Shown here: one piece after another, positions 10,233-22,189 of the stretch
Layout of the letters: each line of letters starts with the position of its first letter
Numbering within the stretch: the stretch's first letter is position 1
Source: Bathynomus jamesi
Taxonomy: Eukaryota; Arthropoda; Malacostraca; Isopoda; Cirolanidae
Assembly: GCA_023014485.1 (NCBI GenBank)
Contig: JAJOZX010002352.1
Location: 382,001 to 446,000, forward strand
DNA length: 64,000 nucleotides
Reading direction: 5' to 3'
The notes under the pieces: generated by a model
What the model was told of the DNA's origin: nothing
Seen by the model: only the letters and a program-made list of their open reading frames with translations
Databases searched by the model: none
Program-made: the position numbers and the translations under genes

Positions 10233-10934
10233 ACTGAGCGGCAGAAAAATCGGCCCACTTGGAAAATCGCGAAAAGCAAAAAGTGGGCAAGCTTCTGTTT
10301 ATAAAAGTTTTAAAATTCGAAAATATAGTCTATGAGGCAACCAAATAACGAGACAAAACAACGTTAGCTGTGAACACACTACCTATAACGAATTTTCGAC
10401 TTTTGAGAATATAGTCTGACATTCAGTTGCTCTTAGACTGCTAGTGCCACTTTATTCTTCCACTTGTGGGAGTAGGCATTTGCCTTTAGTAACAGATAGA
10501 CTTCTAATTTTTTGGGGTTTCAGAATTGGACATTTACAATGGATTTGAGTGCCGTGAACGTCGCAAGAGTCGTCGCCCTAATTGAAGATGGTCAGAGCCA
10601 GCGTTACATCGCCGATGCGCTAGGAATTCCAAGAACAACGGTTTGACGTGTCTACCAACGTTATATGGAGACAGGAGAGTACCAGAAGACCAGGATCTGG
10701 AAGATCGCGCTGCACATCTGCCCGTGACGATCGTTTCATCGTCTTGAGTGTTTTGCGAGATCGTCACGTGACTGCCACAAACGTCCGCAATGAGCTGGAA
10801 AGGTCTCGAGACGTCAGTGTATCGGAGCGAACCGTTAGAAGGAGACTTATGGAAAGTGGCGTACATGCTAGACGTCCAGCAATAGGCCCGGAATTGCTCC
10901 CACACCACCGCGATGCTCGTCTTGCCTTCGCTTG
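10233..10934 (+). mobile_element. Tc1-like element, 5' part only
   Basis: Starts at a likely terminal repeat, ACTGAGCGGCAGAAAAATCG, just after TA-rich DNA. It runs through the transposase N terminus, then stops where another MITE begins (GGTCCCCTGAG). Confidence 0.7.
10539..10932 (+). pseudogene. Tc1-like transposase N-terminal fragment
   Basis: ATG at 10539 gives MDLSAVNVARVVALIEDG, then RYIADALGIPRTTV, a first helix-turn-helix, then a stop. After a frame change come RRPGSGRSRC (the GRPR-like hook), SARDDRFI and a second HTH (VSERTVRRRLMESGV). The reading breaks off at HHRDARLAFA, before the first catalytic Asp, because a MITE interrupts it. No catalytic region remains. Confidence 0.8.
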
Positions 10935-12165
10935 TGGTCCCCTGAGAAACTTATATCATGTAGGGTTGCCAAGTCAACAGATCTTGAATAAAGGACACTT
11001 GCACGCTACCGTATATTCCATTGCTTATCATGATAAAAATTTACTTGTGCAATATTTTTTACAATTTCTTTATTATATTCATAGATAAAATATGTCTAGA
11101 AAGTCGTACACTTGTAAAATCACACTACTGTATTGAAATGAAACATTTTTAAATTTCTTTATTATATTTTGTGAATTAAAGACAGGAAAATATTTACAAA
11201 TCATTATAATGAATGAAGCCTTTATTTATTTATAAAATTGTACTTATCTTGACTTCGACCAGCCTTCAGTAAAGCTGTATCATTTTTTATTTTGCCAACA
11301 AAATCGGCACAATTGTCTTTTAAATTGAAATAAATCAAAAGTTCACTTTTTATTAATTCTACTGAACTCATGAAGCCGGTTTAATATGGCAATTTGGCAA
11401 AGCACAAAAAATATGTTAGCGGGCGATGCCTTCCTCGTTCCTCTCCAGCAAGGATGACAATGACAATGGCAACGGGCAATGGGGGCAGGATTGCCAACTC
11501 TGATTTACTAGAAATCACATCTGAATGTTGAATCTCACTTCTCCCGATTAACGAATTAATTAAGTTTGAAGACATCTCCGTCTCAAATTTTTAGTGATGA
11601 ATAAAATTTTGAGAGTCAATTACTGAATTAAAGGACATATGGCATCCTTTCCGAGTTTATCAAAGGACAAGGACACATGAGCTTAAATAAAGAACTGTCC
11701 TTTGAAATAAAGGACACTTGGCAACCCTACGTTATATGTTAAACACAGACCGTGCAGGGAACAAGGAACTCTTCTGGGAAATTACATCCACTATAGTTCG
11801 AATAAGTACCTAATGATAAATGACAAATACTATAGTTTTTCTTTTTCATGATGGAAAGGCCAACATGGGCACCGGATTACTCGCAAAGAGGCCCCAAAAT
11901 ATAGCTTCCCTCACCAGCTATCTGCAAAGCAGATAGGATCCAGCTTTGAGACAGGATCTAGGGTTTACAGCTTACACCTAGCCTACTACATTCAGAACCT
12001 CGATATTCGCAAGAAACTCGTTGCATTCACGTCGGATTGCATACTCGTACATCAAAGAAAAAGGGGTAACTATTGTATTTTTACTTATTGTATTATTACT
12101 TATTCGAACTATAGTGGATGTAATTTCCCAGAAGAGTTCCTTGTTCCATGCACGGTCTGTGTTTA

Positions 12166-12167
<2 letters not shown>
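10935..12167. mobile_element. MITE of GGTCCCCTGAG family, split by an insert
   Basis: The outer left end (about 10935-10959) and the block at 11742-12167 belong to one element. Within it, AAACACAGACCGTGC, CTCTTCTGGGAAATTACATC and ATAGTTCGAATAAGTA at the left recur inverted at the right end. The insert at 10960-11730 separates them. Half copies lie at 9452-9575 and 52947-53092. Non-coding. Confidence 0.7.
10960..11730. mobile_element. nested element with GTAGGGTTGCCAAGT ends
   Basis: Inverted ends GTAGGGTTGCCAAGT and ACTTGGCAACCCTAC, each next to AATAAAGGACACTTG. The flanks CTTATATCAT and GTTATATGTT look like a degraded duplication. Termini of this kind occur in hAT-like MITEs. The interior is AT-rich and I find no transposase motif. 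Confidence 0.75.
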
Positions 12168-12214
<47 letters not shown>

Positions 12215-12234
12215 TGTGTGTGTGTGTGTGTACA
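12168..12234. repeat. (CA)n(TA)n(GT)n compound microsatellite
   Basis: CA, then TA, then CA/GT dinucleotides; partly self-complementary. Confidence 0.9.
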
Positions 12235-13005
12235 GAAAGTATTATAGATTATACATCTATATTGCTTGACTTAGCATTTCCCAGTAATCTAATGCTTGAA
12301 ATCTAAATTATTTTTTGCAATGAAGTTTCTTTTATTTGATTTCTTGTATGTAGTTAATCTCGTTTTCGGGGTTGGGATCGTTCGAATTGAACACTATTCA
12401 AATGTTGGTATAATTGACGTTTTCAGTAGAGGAGCCATTACGCTTCTGGCCCTTGATCCGAAGGTCCATTTATTTTCTTGGCTTTCTCGTTTTTTACATT
12501 GAAGTTCGTCACGTCCGTCATGATTAATCCGAAGTCATTTACATTGTTTGGCTTCTCTGGGTCTTCTCTTTGTCTGGAGTATACATATATAGTATTCCAC
12601 TTTCAAGGGCCTATCATTGAGTCTCGTAACAAGAATAACATTTCTTACGTTATTTTATCTACAAAAGTGTTATTGCAGTCAGTCTTGGTGTATGTTTTTA
12701 TTCTTTCTCATTCTATTAACCCTGAGATAATATTGAAATTGCGCATGGTAAGATGTTGCCGTAAGGGTCATTATCGTAGCATCCCTATTATATATCTGCC
12801 AGAGATAGAAACAAATATGCTTTATTCCATTTTTTCCTTTGTTCCGCCTTTATAGGTTTATGTGAAAGTTTCTTCCATCTTTTGATATTTTAGAAAAGGG
12901 AAATTGAAATCTCTCAAAAGCATTACGTAAACGGTTGCCGTCTTGAAGTTTTTAACAAGTTTCCGATTTCCCTTTATATTTTCAGTGAGCTTTTCTGTTC
13001 TACAG
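12235..13005. other. unassigned stretch
   Basis: AT-rich, with an open frame of 125 codons at 12478-12855 (+) that has no recognisable motif. No gene called. Confidence 0.4.
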
Positions 13006-13452
13006 ATCTACAGAAGCTAAGGCTAACAAAGACCCTAAGATCCACTCTAAGGCTAGCCCGAGAGAAAGGAAAGAGTAGGGGGTTAAGAGAAGAGAAGAGA
13101 ATAAGGGGTTAAGTAAGGAGCAACACCTATCATTCGTGGGTTAACATTCATTCAGAAAAGAGGAAAAAGTCTCACCATCATCATCCGCCGGCCATTGCCG
13201 ACAAGTCAGAAAAATAGTCGGAGAAAATAGGAGGGGGTGAAAGATGAAAAGAAGTAAAATAAGAACGCTTACAAACCATGCAAACACAGTCTTAACTCAC
13301 TGTCATACCATGCAAACTACAAACATGGAAGTAAAGAGAGTTACAGACATGCAAAGAAAGGAGATAAGGAAAAAAAAAAAAAAAAGTAGGTAAAGTTAAA
13401 GAAAAAGTGGGTTAGTTTACGCTACGAGCTACATCTACGTTCGTGTTAGTCT

Positions 13453-13491
<39 letters not shown>

Positions 13492-15916
13492 GCATCACAC
13501 GCTGGCATGTCACAAGCTGGCATTCATCGTCAACAGACTCATCCTCGAGCACCACCACCAGAGCTCCTGTTGTTAACTTTCTTATTTAATTTTAAACAAC
13601 GTTAACATTTTTAAAATGTCTGTCAAGACGGTTCTTAAACATATTAACGCTGGTAGAATGAACGACTGACGCGGGAAGATTATTCCATTTATCATTACTT
13701 TAAACGTAAAGAAGTTTTTAGCGATATTAGTAATGAAACGTCTGCCACGCAACTTAAATCCGTTATTGCGAGTATTACTATTATCGAAAGTGAACAATTT
13801 ATCAAAATTACGTTATCGATGTTATTAACGATTTTGAAAACTTCAATAAGCTCCCCCCTTAATCTTCTAGTTTCGAGTGAATACAGGTCTAACTCTTTAA
13901 TCCTATCTTCATAAGGCCTATTGCGCAATGACGGAATAAGTTTCGTGGCACGACGCTGAACCCTTTCTAACCTATCAATATCCTCACGCAAGTACGGGCA
14001 CCAAAACTGAACGGCATATTCTAAATGAGGCCTGACTAGGGACTTGTAAAGGGGCAATATAATATCCTTCGATTTAAATTCGAAATTACGCGCTATGAAG
14101 CCTAACATCCTATTAGCTTTTGCGCAAGACTCCAGGCACTGGTTCCTAACCTTTAAATCTTTAGATACGCGGACGCCTAAATCTACTTCCTCGTCAACGC
14201 TCGCTAACTCCCTATCATCCATCGTGTACGCGTAATTATTGTTGCGAGAACCTATATGCAAAACTTTACATTTATCTATGTTAAATTGCATCTGCCACTT
14301 ATCCGTCCACTCCATAATCCTATCTACATCGTCTTGGATCCTATTTCTATCGTCCTCGTTAACAACCTTACCGCCTATTTTAGTATCGTCCGCGAATTTT
14401 GACACGTTACTAGTCAATCCTACATCTATGTCGTTAATGTAAATTACGAATAACAATGGGCCTAACACTGAACCCTGTGGGACACCACTACCTACATCTA
14501 ACCACCCCGATTCACTACCATTAACTACGACCCTCTGTCTCCTAGCACGAAGACATTCTTCTAACCAGTTAGCTACCTGACCGCGTATACCGTGCGCTTT
14601 AACCTTCGCAATTAGTCTCCTATGCGGAACTGTATCGAACGCCTTTTTAAAATCTAAATAAATAACGTCAGCTGCCCTATGCCTATCGTATTCGCGCACT
14701 ACTTCGTTATAAAATTCTAACAAATTAGTTAAACAAGACCTATGGCGTCGAAACCCGTGCTGACTACTATTAATCAAATCTCTACTTTCTAAGTGATCGA
14801 TAATACGATCCCTAACTACGGATTCCAAAAGTTTACCGACAATTGACGTTAAGCTAATGGGCCTATAATTGCTAGCTACCGCGCGGTCGCCTTTTTTAAA
14901 AATAGGCGTGACGTTAGCTAATTTGAAGTCTTCAGGAATAATCCCCGTTTCGAGTGACTGATTAAAAATCTTCATTAAGGGGCCTACGATAACGTTTTTC
15001 AAATCTTTCAAATGTCTGGGATAAAAAGCGTCAGGGCCTGGAGCCTTGCTAACTTTTAGCCTATCGATATAATGCGCAATCTCAGCCTCGTAAACAGTTA
15101 TTTCATCTAAAATAGTCTCGCTACTAAATGGAACGATATCGTCAACGTCGGGGACATTATTTACGTCTTCAACGGTAAAAACTGTCGCAAAAAAGTTATT
15201 GAAAATACCCGCCATCGCCTGAGCGTCAGAAGCCAAAGCGCCATTTACATCCACTAGAGGGCCTATGTTATCTTTTACCGGCTTACGATTATTTACATAT
15301 TCAAAAACTTTTTTGGATTATGTTTACTATCCGCAGCTATAAGTATCTCTAAATTACGCTTAGCATTCCTAACTGATCTTTTAACCTGACGTCTAAGCTC
15401 GATATATCTATTAAAGTTAGCTGCCGTGCCATTGCGCTTACTAAGTCTATACGCTCTATTACGCTCTATTATAAACTCTCCTATTTCCCTACTCCACCAC
15501 TTCGGCCTACCACGATTTCTAACGCGCTTGGGCTACGAGGAATAAACTCCCTTTCAATATTCCTAAAACTTTCTTTAAACGCCACCCAACGCAAATTTGT
15601 GTCATTACCATAAATAAGTTATCCAGTCCACTACTCTCATCCTATCCGCAAAACTATCAAAATTAGCCCTACGAAAATCAGGGACTTCCACTACATTACT
15701 ATCCTGAGTGTTTTCTATCAATAACTTAAACCTAAGAATTTGATGATCGCTACATCCTAAACTCTCGCCTACTTCTAAACCTTCGACTATATTCTCGCCG
15801 TTCATCATCACTAAATCTAAGATATTATCACCGCGCGTTGGTTCGGTAACTATCTGTCGTAAAAAGTTATCGTCCATAAACTCAACCAGTCTCAAACCCT
15901 CTTCATTACCCGTAAA
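13006..15916 (-). mobile_element. CR1-like LINE, 5'-truncated (copy 1)
   Basis: The 3' end at about 13006 shows the octamer-like words CTGTAGATCTGTAG typical of CR1-type tails. The body matches copy 2 (18727-23335) closely, including the 3' UTR and an internal A-run (T-run at 13448-13488). The 5' break at 15916 falls inside the endonuclease region, giving way to unrelated sequence. Confidence 0.9.
13582..15915 (-). pseudogene. CR1-like ORF2 (endonuclease/reverse transcriptase), truncated
   Basis: The upstream part keeps the end of the AP endonuclease, with GCSDHQILRFKL (the conserved SDH motif). A long open stretch of 519 codons (15254-13695) then carries the whole reverse transcriptase: NVTPIFKKGDR, NYRPISLTSIVGKLLE, HGFRRHRSCLTNLLEF, YLDFKKAFDTVPH, GVPQGSVLGPLLFVIYINDI and the catalytic FADDTKI. 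The C-terminal thumb region ([20 protein letters not shown]) follows. Frame changes after IVNNIDNV and in the endonuclease, plus loss of the 5' part and ORF1, make it non-autonomous. The RT core itself looks remarkably intact. Confidence 0.9.
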
Positions 15917-16368
15917 ATTCTGTTGAATTCTCTTGTGGGAGAGATGTGTAAAGCACTAGTAATAAGAAGTTTAATATTTCAGTTTTCACTGCCAAATGTC
16001 ACCAGAACCAGTTGATTTACTTTGTATTATTTTTATTTGTTTTTCATTATATATATATGCCAAAATTAATCGAATATTTATGTAAATTTTCGTCTGTAAC
16101 CATTTTTTTATCCAATCGGTCGAACAAGTTATATATTTTAAATTACTTTCGCTTCTTTTAAAGTAGGGGGGGGGGGAGGTTCTGTAAGAAAGTTTAGAGA
16201 AAGCGCCTTTTTACCATATACAATGATTATTTTGTCGAATTTCACCTGCGTTAAGATTTTAATTAAAAAACTCTAGGTCAAGTAAGTCGTCCTTTTATGC
16301 TTCCTCCGATTTTACATACCCTTTGGTTTGTTTTAAATTAGGTTAACCTGAATTATTATATATATATA
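15917..16368. other. unassigned stretch
   Basis: AT-rich with a poly-G run near 16170. No coding or repeat signal seen. Confidence 0.5.
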
Positions 16369-17744
16369 CAGTGCCCGCGAAAAGTATCCGATCACTCAAG
16401 AAAATACAATATTTTCCCTTGATATTCAGAGACACGTAATTCACTTTCTATTTGTTCTAGCGACATCTGGTAACTTTGAGGTTGCTCGCTGATATGAGAG
16501 CTATCCAACGCATTCTCAAATTAGTGTTCTGGTAGCCTTCGTTGCGGGTGGCTGTGTCTCAAATTGTCAGATTTCACTGTTTTGTAAATTTCTTGATATT
16601 TTTTTTTTTTTTACAGAAAGTGGTGTAAATAAAATTTATATATAATGTGTGCTAAAAAACAACTTAAGAGTGATTGTCGAGGTGCTATTGTTGCTTTGCA
16701 TGCATGTGGGAAATCACAGAGACAGATAGCTAAGGAATTAAACATATCCCAAAGTACCGTTAATTATGGGTTTCACGGGCTAAGAACAATGGTGGCCTAA
16801 CCACGCCAGTCCCTAAAAACGATCTGGCAGACCGAGAAAAACAAATTCGCGAACAGACAAACTTATGAAACGTTTAGTATTGAAAAACCCAACAATAACT
16901 GCGAAAGAAATAAAATTTAATATGAATAATTTGTTATCTGGTGTTTCTGAACGAACTATCAGGAGCGGCTCCAAAAGAACTCGGATTACCATCTCGCCAT
17001 GCTGCTAAGAAACCGTTCATTAATGAAAAAATGCGTAAAAAACGTGTCGCATTTTGTAAAAAATACATTCATTGGACTGTTGATGACTGGAAGAAGGTTT
17101 TATTTAGCGATGAGTCGACATTTTTGACATTCAGAAGTTGTCCAAAAAGGTTCGCCGCCTATTGGCTCAAATAGGATGGACCCTAAATACACCCTAAAGA
17201 CAATGAAACACCCTCCAAGTGTGATGGTTTGGGGTTGTTTCGGTTACTATGCGTGGAAACTTATATTTCCGCTTCCGAAGAACACAACTATGAATGGTGC
17301 ACGGTATTTAGCAATGCTACAGGATAAACTTCCAATGGCAATGGCAATCCAAAGGACAAAAACATACATGCATGATGGTGCACCATGTCACATGGCCAAA
17401 ATAGTGACAAATGGATTACTGACAATAAATTTGATATTTTGGATTGGCCTGGTAATAGTCCCGATCTCAATCCGATAGAAAATCTGTGCTAATAATAAAA
17501 AATAAGGTGATGCCACGACACTGGCTCAGTCGAAAAATTACAAGAGGCCATCAAAAAGGTATGGTGCAGGAATATCAGTGGAAGTTTGTCAAACTTGATT
17601 AAATCCATGCCAAAACGTCTAGAACAAGTCATCCAAACCAAAGGACAGATGACAAAATACTAATATAAGGTTAGTATACATTTAAACATTGTTTTTATGT
17701 AAAAAATACAAATTTCAAGGTGATCGGATACTTTTCGGGCACTG
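16369..17744 (+). mobile_element. Tc1-like transposon
   Basis: Inverted ends CAGTGCCCGCGAAAAGTATC and GATACTTTTCGGGCACTG, each next to TA (TA duplication). The length of about 1.38 kb is normal for a Tc1 element. One plus-strand transposase relic fills it. Confidence 0.9.
16645..17664 (+). pseudogene. Tc1-like DD34E transposase, broken
   Basis: Starts MCAKKQLKSDCRGAIVALHA. HTH 1 is KSQRQIAKELNISQSTVNY, the linker is GRPRKTN, and HTH 2 is SERTIRRRLQKELG. Catalytic motifs are LFSDESTFLTF (first Asp), VMVWGCFG, MHDGAPCHM (second Asp) and SPDLNPIENL (Glu). It ends QTKGQMTKY-stop. At least four frame changes and internal stops occur (near 16785, 16960, 17150 and 17420 and after the Glu motif), so it cannot encode an active enzyme. 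Family length and motif order are normal. Confidence 0.9.
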
Positions 17745-17776
17745 TAATATATATATATATATATATAATATATATA

Positions 17777-18006
17777 TCCTTGGCCAAAACTATTCAGTAC
17801 TCCCCAATTTTTAGTCGTCATAGATAGATTTGAAAGGTAATAAGGTTTTAGCTGTGATAACAGCAAATGGACGTTACAAAGTATTAAACTAGTTTGCAGT
17901 AAACATTATGATTATTGCCATTTGTTTCCCCTTCCCCCTCCTTATTACCTTTCAAATGTATCTACACTGACTAAAAATGGGGATGCCGAGTAGTTTTCAC
18001 CAATGC
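17777..18006. mobile_element. Tc1/mariner-type MITE
   Basis: The left end TTGGCCAAAACTATTCAGTA and the right end (GAGTAGTTTTCACCAATGC) are inverted relatives. Inside, TTTGAAAGGTAATAAGG and its complement repeat the symmetry. It is flanked by TA tracts and is non-coding. Confidence 0.7.
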
Positions 18007-18029
18007 TATATATATATATTTTTTTTTAA

Positions 18030-18220
18030 CTGCAAACACGCAGTATAATTAACGTAAAGAAGACGCTTGTATAGGAGAATATTCGCGCAAGATGAGGAGG
18101 GAGAACGAAACAAATGAAAAAATGAGGTAACCACCCGGGAATCGAACCCGGTATCTTCCGATTGCCGGTCAGATATGATAACCATTACACCATGGGCCTC
18201 ACTCGATCAAATGCCGTAGG
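18030..18220 (-). repeat. tRNA-derived SINE, left copy of inverted pair
   Basis: On the minus strand it reads tRNA-like: A box TGTAATGGTTATCATATC, a potential five-pair anticodon stem TCTGA/TCGGA, and B box GGGTTCGATTCCCGG. Position 33 of the would-be anticodon loop is C, not the invariant T, and the acceptor arm pairs poorly. I therefore call a SINE head, not a tRNA gene. The tail runs CTCATTTTTTCATTTG to TTTACGTTAATTATACTG. Confidence 0.8.
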
Positions 18221-18221
18221 G

Positions 18222-18393
18222 AATTACGGCATTTGATCGAGTGATGCCCATGGTGTAATGGTTATCATATCTGACCGGCAATCGGAAGATACCGGGTTCG
18301 ATTCCCGGGTGGTTACCTCATTTTTTCATTTGTTTCGTTCTCCCTCCTCATCTTGCGCGGAATATTCTCCTATACAAGCGTCGTTCTTTACGT

Positions 18394-18395
<2 letters not shown>
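18222..18395 (+). repeat. tRNA-derived SINE, right copy of inverted pair
   Basis: Almost exact inverted copy of the preceding SINE. The two heads meet at a short palindrome, TGCCGTAGGGAATTACGGCA. The tail ends at TA repeats. A third copy is at 30853-31030. Confidence 0.8.
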
Positions 18396-18424
<29 letters not shown>

Positions 18425-18426
<2 letters not shown>

Positions 18427-18720
18427 AAGAACCACGAAGGAAAAGGAAAACACAGAGTGGTACTCGAGCGCTTTCGTCTAATGACATCCTCAGGAACACT
18501 GAAATAAATAACAAGTTCGAGACTACATATAGGTCACGAAAAAAAAATAAAATAGAAAAATAAAAATTATAGGAGGAGCATACAAATGTATAATGAAAAG
18601 CTATCAGTTTTAGCACTTTGCTCCTCTTGTCTGAATCCGTTCTGAACGAATTCAGAACAACAGGATCAAGTGGAAAAAGACCCTGGCTAATGTTAAAATT
18701 ATTTGTAAGTTGAATAATGG
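18425..18720 (-). mobile_element. Penelope-like element 3' end
   Basis: Begins with GAACCACGAAGGAAAAGGAA, has a hammerhead-like motif, and upstream on the minus strand a short coding tail with FRTDSDKRSKVLKL in pieces. An inverted partner lies at 24170-24450. The LINE copy 2 and a MITE lie between the two. Confidence 0.65.
18461..18500 (-). ncRNA. hammerhead-like ribozyme motif
   Basis: Minus strand: GTTC, CTGAGGA (18493-18487), one spacer base, GTC-ATTA-GAC (helix II), GAAA, then AGCGCT, a self-complementary short helix III, then CGAGTAC. The palindromic helix III would favour action as a dimer, as proposed for Penelope hammerheads. Confidence 0.55.
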
Positions 18721-19282
18721 CCAGAGATCTACAGACCTACAGAAGCTAAGGCTAACAAAGACCCTAAGATCCACTCTAAGGTTAGCCCGAGAGAAAGGAA
18801 AGAGTAGGGGGTTAAGAGAAGAGAAGAGAAGAAAAGAGAATAAGGGGTTAAGTAAGGAGCAACACCTATCACTCGTGGGTTAACATTCATTCAGAAAAAG
18901 AGAAAAAAGACTCGCCATCCGCCGGCCACTGCCGACAAGTCAGAAAAATAGTCGGAGAGAATAGGAGAGGGGTGAAAGATGAAAAGAAGTAAAATAAGAA
19001 CGCTTACAAACCATGCAAACACAGTCTTAACTCAGTCATACCATGCAAGGAGAGTTACAGACATGCAAAGTAAGGAGATAAGAAAAAAAAAAGTAGGTAA
19101 AGTTAACAAAAAGTGGGTTAGTTTACGCTACGAGCTACATCTACGTTCGTGTTAGTCTAAATTTTTTTTTTTTTTTAATAATTTATTGCTGGCATCAAAC
19201 GCTGGCATGTCACACGCTGGCATTCATCGTCAACAGACTCATCTCGAGCACCACCACCAGAGCTCCTGTTGCTAACTTTGTT

Positions 19283-22045
19283 TTTTAATTTTAAACAACG
19301 TTAATACTTTTAAAATGTCTGTCAAGACGGTTCTTAACATATTAACGCTGGTAGAATGAACGGACTGACGCGGGAAGATTATTCCATTTATCAATTACTT
19401 TAAACGTAAAGAAGTTTTTAGCGATGTTAGTAATGAAACGTCTGCCACGCAACTTAAATCCGTTTTATTGCGAGTATTACTATTATCGAAAGTGAACAAT
19501 TTGTCAAAATTTACGTTATCGATGTTATTAACGATTTTGAAAACTTCAATAAGCTCCCCCTTAATCTTCTAGTTGCGAGTGAATACAAGTCTAACTTTTA
19601 ATCCTATCTTCATAAGGCTTATTGCGCAATGACGGAATAAGTTTCGTGGCACGACGCTGAACCCTTTCTAACCTATCAATATCCTCACGCAAGTACGGGC
19701 ACCAAAACTGAACGGCATATTCTAAATGAGGCCTGACTAGGACTTGTAAAGGGGCAATATAATATCCTTCGATTTAAATTCGAAATTACGCGCTATGAAG
19801 CTAACATCCTATTAGCTTTTGCGCAAGACTCCAGGCACTGGTTCCTAACTTTAAATCTTTAGATACGCGTACGCCTAAATCTACTTCCTCGTCAACGCTC
19901 GCCAACTCCCTATCATCCATCGTGTACGCGTAATTATTGTTACGAGAACCTATATGCAAAACTTTACATTTGTCTACGTTAAATTGCATCTGCCACTTAT
20001 CTGTCCACTCCATAATCCTATTTACATCGTTTGGATCCTATTTCTATCGTCCTCGTTAACAACCTTACCGCCTATTTTAGTATCGTCCGCGAATTTTGAC
20101 ACGTTACTAGTCAATCCTACATCTATGTCGTTAATGTAAATGACGAATAGCAATGGGTCTAACATGAACCTGTGGGACACCGCTACCTACATCTAACCAC
20201 CCTGATTCATACCATTAACTACGACCCTCTGTCTCCTAGCACGAAGACATTCTTCTAACCAGTTAGCTACCTGACCGCGTTATACCGTGCGCTTTAACCT
20301 TCGCAATAGTCTCATATGCGGACTGTATCGAACGCCCTTTTAAAATCTAAATAAATAAGTCAGCTGCTCTATGCCTATCGTATTCGCGCACTATTTCGTT
20401 ATAAAATTCTAACAAATTAGTTAGACAAGACCTATGGCGTCGAAACCCATGCTGACTACTATTGATCAAATCTCTACTTTCTAAGTGATCGATAATACGA
20501 TCCCTAACTACGGATTCCAAAAGTTTACGACAATTGACGTTAAGCTAATGGGCCTATAATTGCTAGCTACTGCGCGGTCGCCTTTTTTAAAAATAGGCGT
20601 GACGTTAGCTAATTTGAAGTCTTCAGGAATAATCCCCGTTTCGAGTGACTGATTAAAAATCTTCGTTAAGGGGCCTACGATAACTTTTTTCAAATCTTTC
20701 AAATGTCTGGGATAAAACGCGTCAGGGCCTGGAGCCTTGCTAACTTTTAGCTATCGATATAATGCGCAATCTCAGCCTCGTAAACAGTTATTTCATCCAA
20801 AATAGTCTCGCTACTAAATGGAACGATATCGTTCACGTCGGGGACATTATTTACGTCTTCTACGGTAAAAACTGTCGCCAAAAAGTTATTGAAAATACCC
20901 GCCATCGCCTGAGCGTCAGAAGCCAAAGCGCCATTAACATCCACTAGAGGGCCTAGTATCTTTTACCGGCTTACGATTATTTACGTATTCAAAAAACTTT
21001 TTTGGATTATGTTACTATCCGCAGCTATAAGTATCTCTAAATTACGCTTGGCATTCCTAACTGATCTTTTAACCTGACGTCTAAGCTCGATATATCTATT
21101 AAAGTTAGCTGCCGTGCCATTGCGCTATTAAGTCTATACGCTCTATTACGCTCGTTTATAAACTCTCCTATTTCCTTAGTCCACCACTTCGGCCTACCAC
21201 GATTTCTAGCGCGCTTGGGCCTACGAGGAATAAACTCCCTTTCAATATCCCTAAAACTTTCTTTAAACGCCACCCAACGCAAATTTGTGTCATTACCCAT
21301 AAATAAGTTATCCCAGTCCACTACTCTCATCCTATCAGCAAAACTATCAAAATTAGCCCTACGAAAATCAGGAACTTCTATTACGTTACTATCCTGAGTG
21401 TTTTCTATCAATAACTTAAACCTAAGAATTTGATGATCACTACATCCTAAACTCTCGCCTACTTCTAAACCTTCGACTCTATTCTCGCCGTTCGTCATCA
21501 CCAAATCTAAAATATTGTCACCGCGCGTTGGTTCGGTAACTATCTGTCGTAAAAAGTTATCGTCCATAAACTCAACCAATCTCAAACCCTCCTCATTACC
21601 AGTAAAATTCTCGTAATTAACATTAGGGCAGTTAAAGTCTCCGACAATTATACTATTCCGATTGTCAAGAAAATTACCAAGAAGTGAGTAAAATCTAGTA
21701 TCTGTATCGAGGGGTTGAACGGGAGGTCTATAAAGAACAACAAAATTAAAACTAATACTACGCGCCCTAACTTCAACACATATCGCATTAATTGCTGCCA
21801 GAAAATCTAACTTAACCTCGATAACCCTAAGGGAATACGAATGTACAGCAAAAACGCCTCCGCCAAACCTATGTAACCTATCATTAGTAAAGAGTTTAAA
21901 ACCCGGTATATCAAGTTCCCCCAACAAGTCCCGAGTCCGGTATTCAACCAAGTTTCAGTGATAGCAACTATATCATAGTTGCCGGAATAAATTATCGCCT
22001 AAATTCATTTAATTTATTTCTAATACTACGCGCATTACAATAAAA
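19283..22045 (-). pseudogene. CR1-like ORF2, broken
   Basis: The N terminus shows CNARSIRNKLNEF and DIVAITETWLN, the first two AP endonuclease motifs. Next come FNFVVLYRPPVQPL, IIVGDFNCPNVNYENF and CSDHQILRFKLL, an open 304-codon run at 21951-21037. The reverse transcriptase follows in fragments: NVTPIFKKGDRAVASNYRP (20702-20508), GFRRHRSC, GSVLGP-like, and FADDTKI near 20090. It then continues into MEWTDKWQMQFNVDKCKV. More than ten small deletions shift the frame. Copy 1 is cleaner in the RT, this copy cleaner in the endonuclease. Confidence 0.85.
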
Positions 22046-22189
22046 AGACGTTTAAGTTATTTTTACCACCGGCCCGCGTTTTAAACTATTTATCACGTCG
22101 GGCCCGCGTTTCCCGGACCTACAACGTTAAAGAAGGCTTCGACCTATACAGCTTTCGCACGTTTTAGTCTATTAACCTACCTAGCCTAG

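Noticed and set aside
12478..12855. A 125-codon open frame
   Set aside because: No recognised motif; AT-rich intergenic composition.
18240..18320. A genuine tRNA gene (anticodon would be GGC, Ala)
   Set aside because: Position 33 is C instead of T, the acceptor stem pairs poorly, and several dispersed copies carry a common non-tRNA tail, so it is a SINE head.
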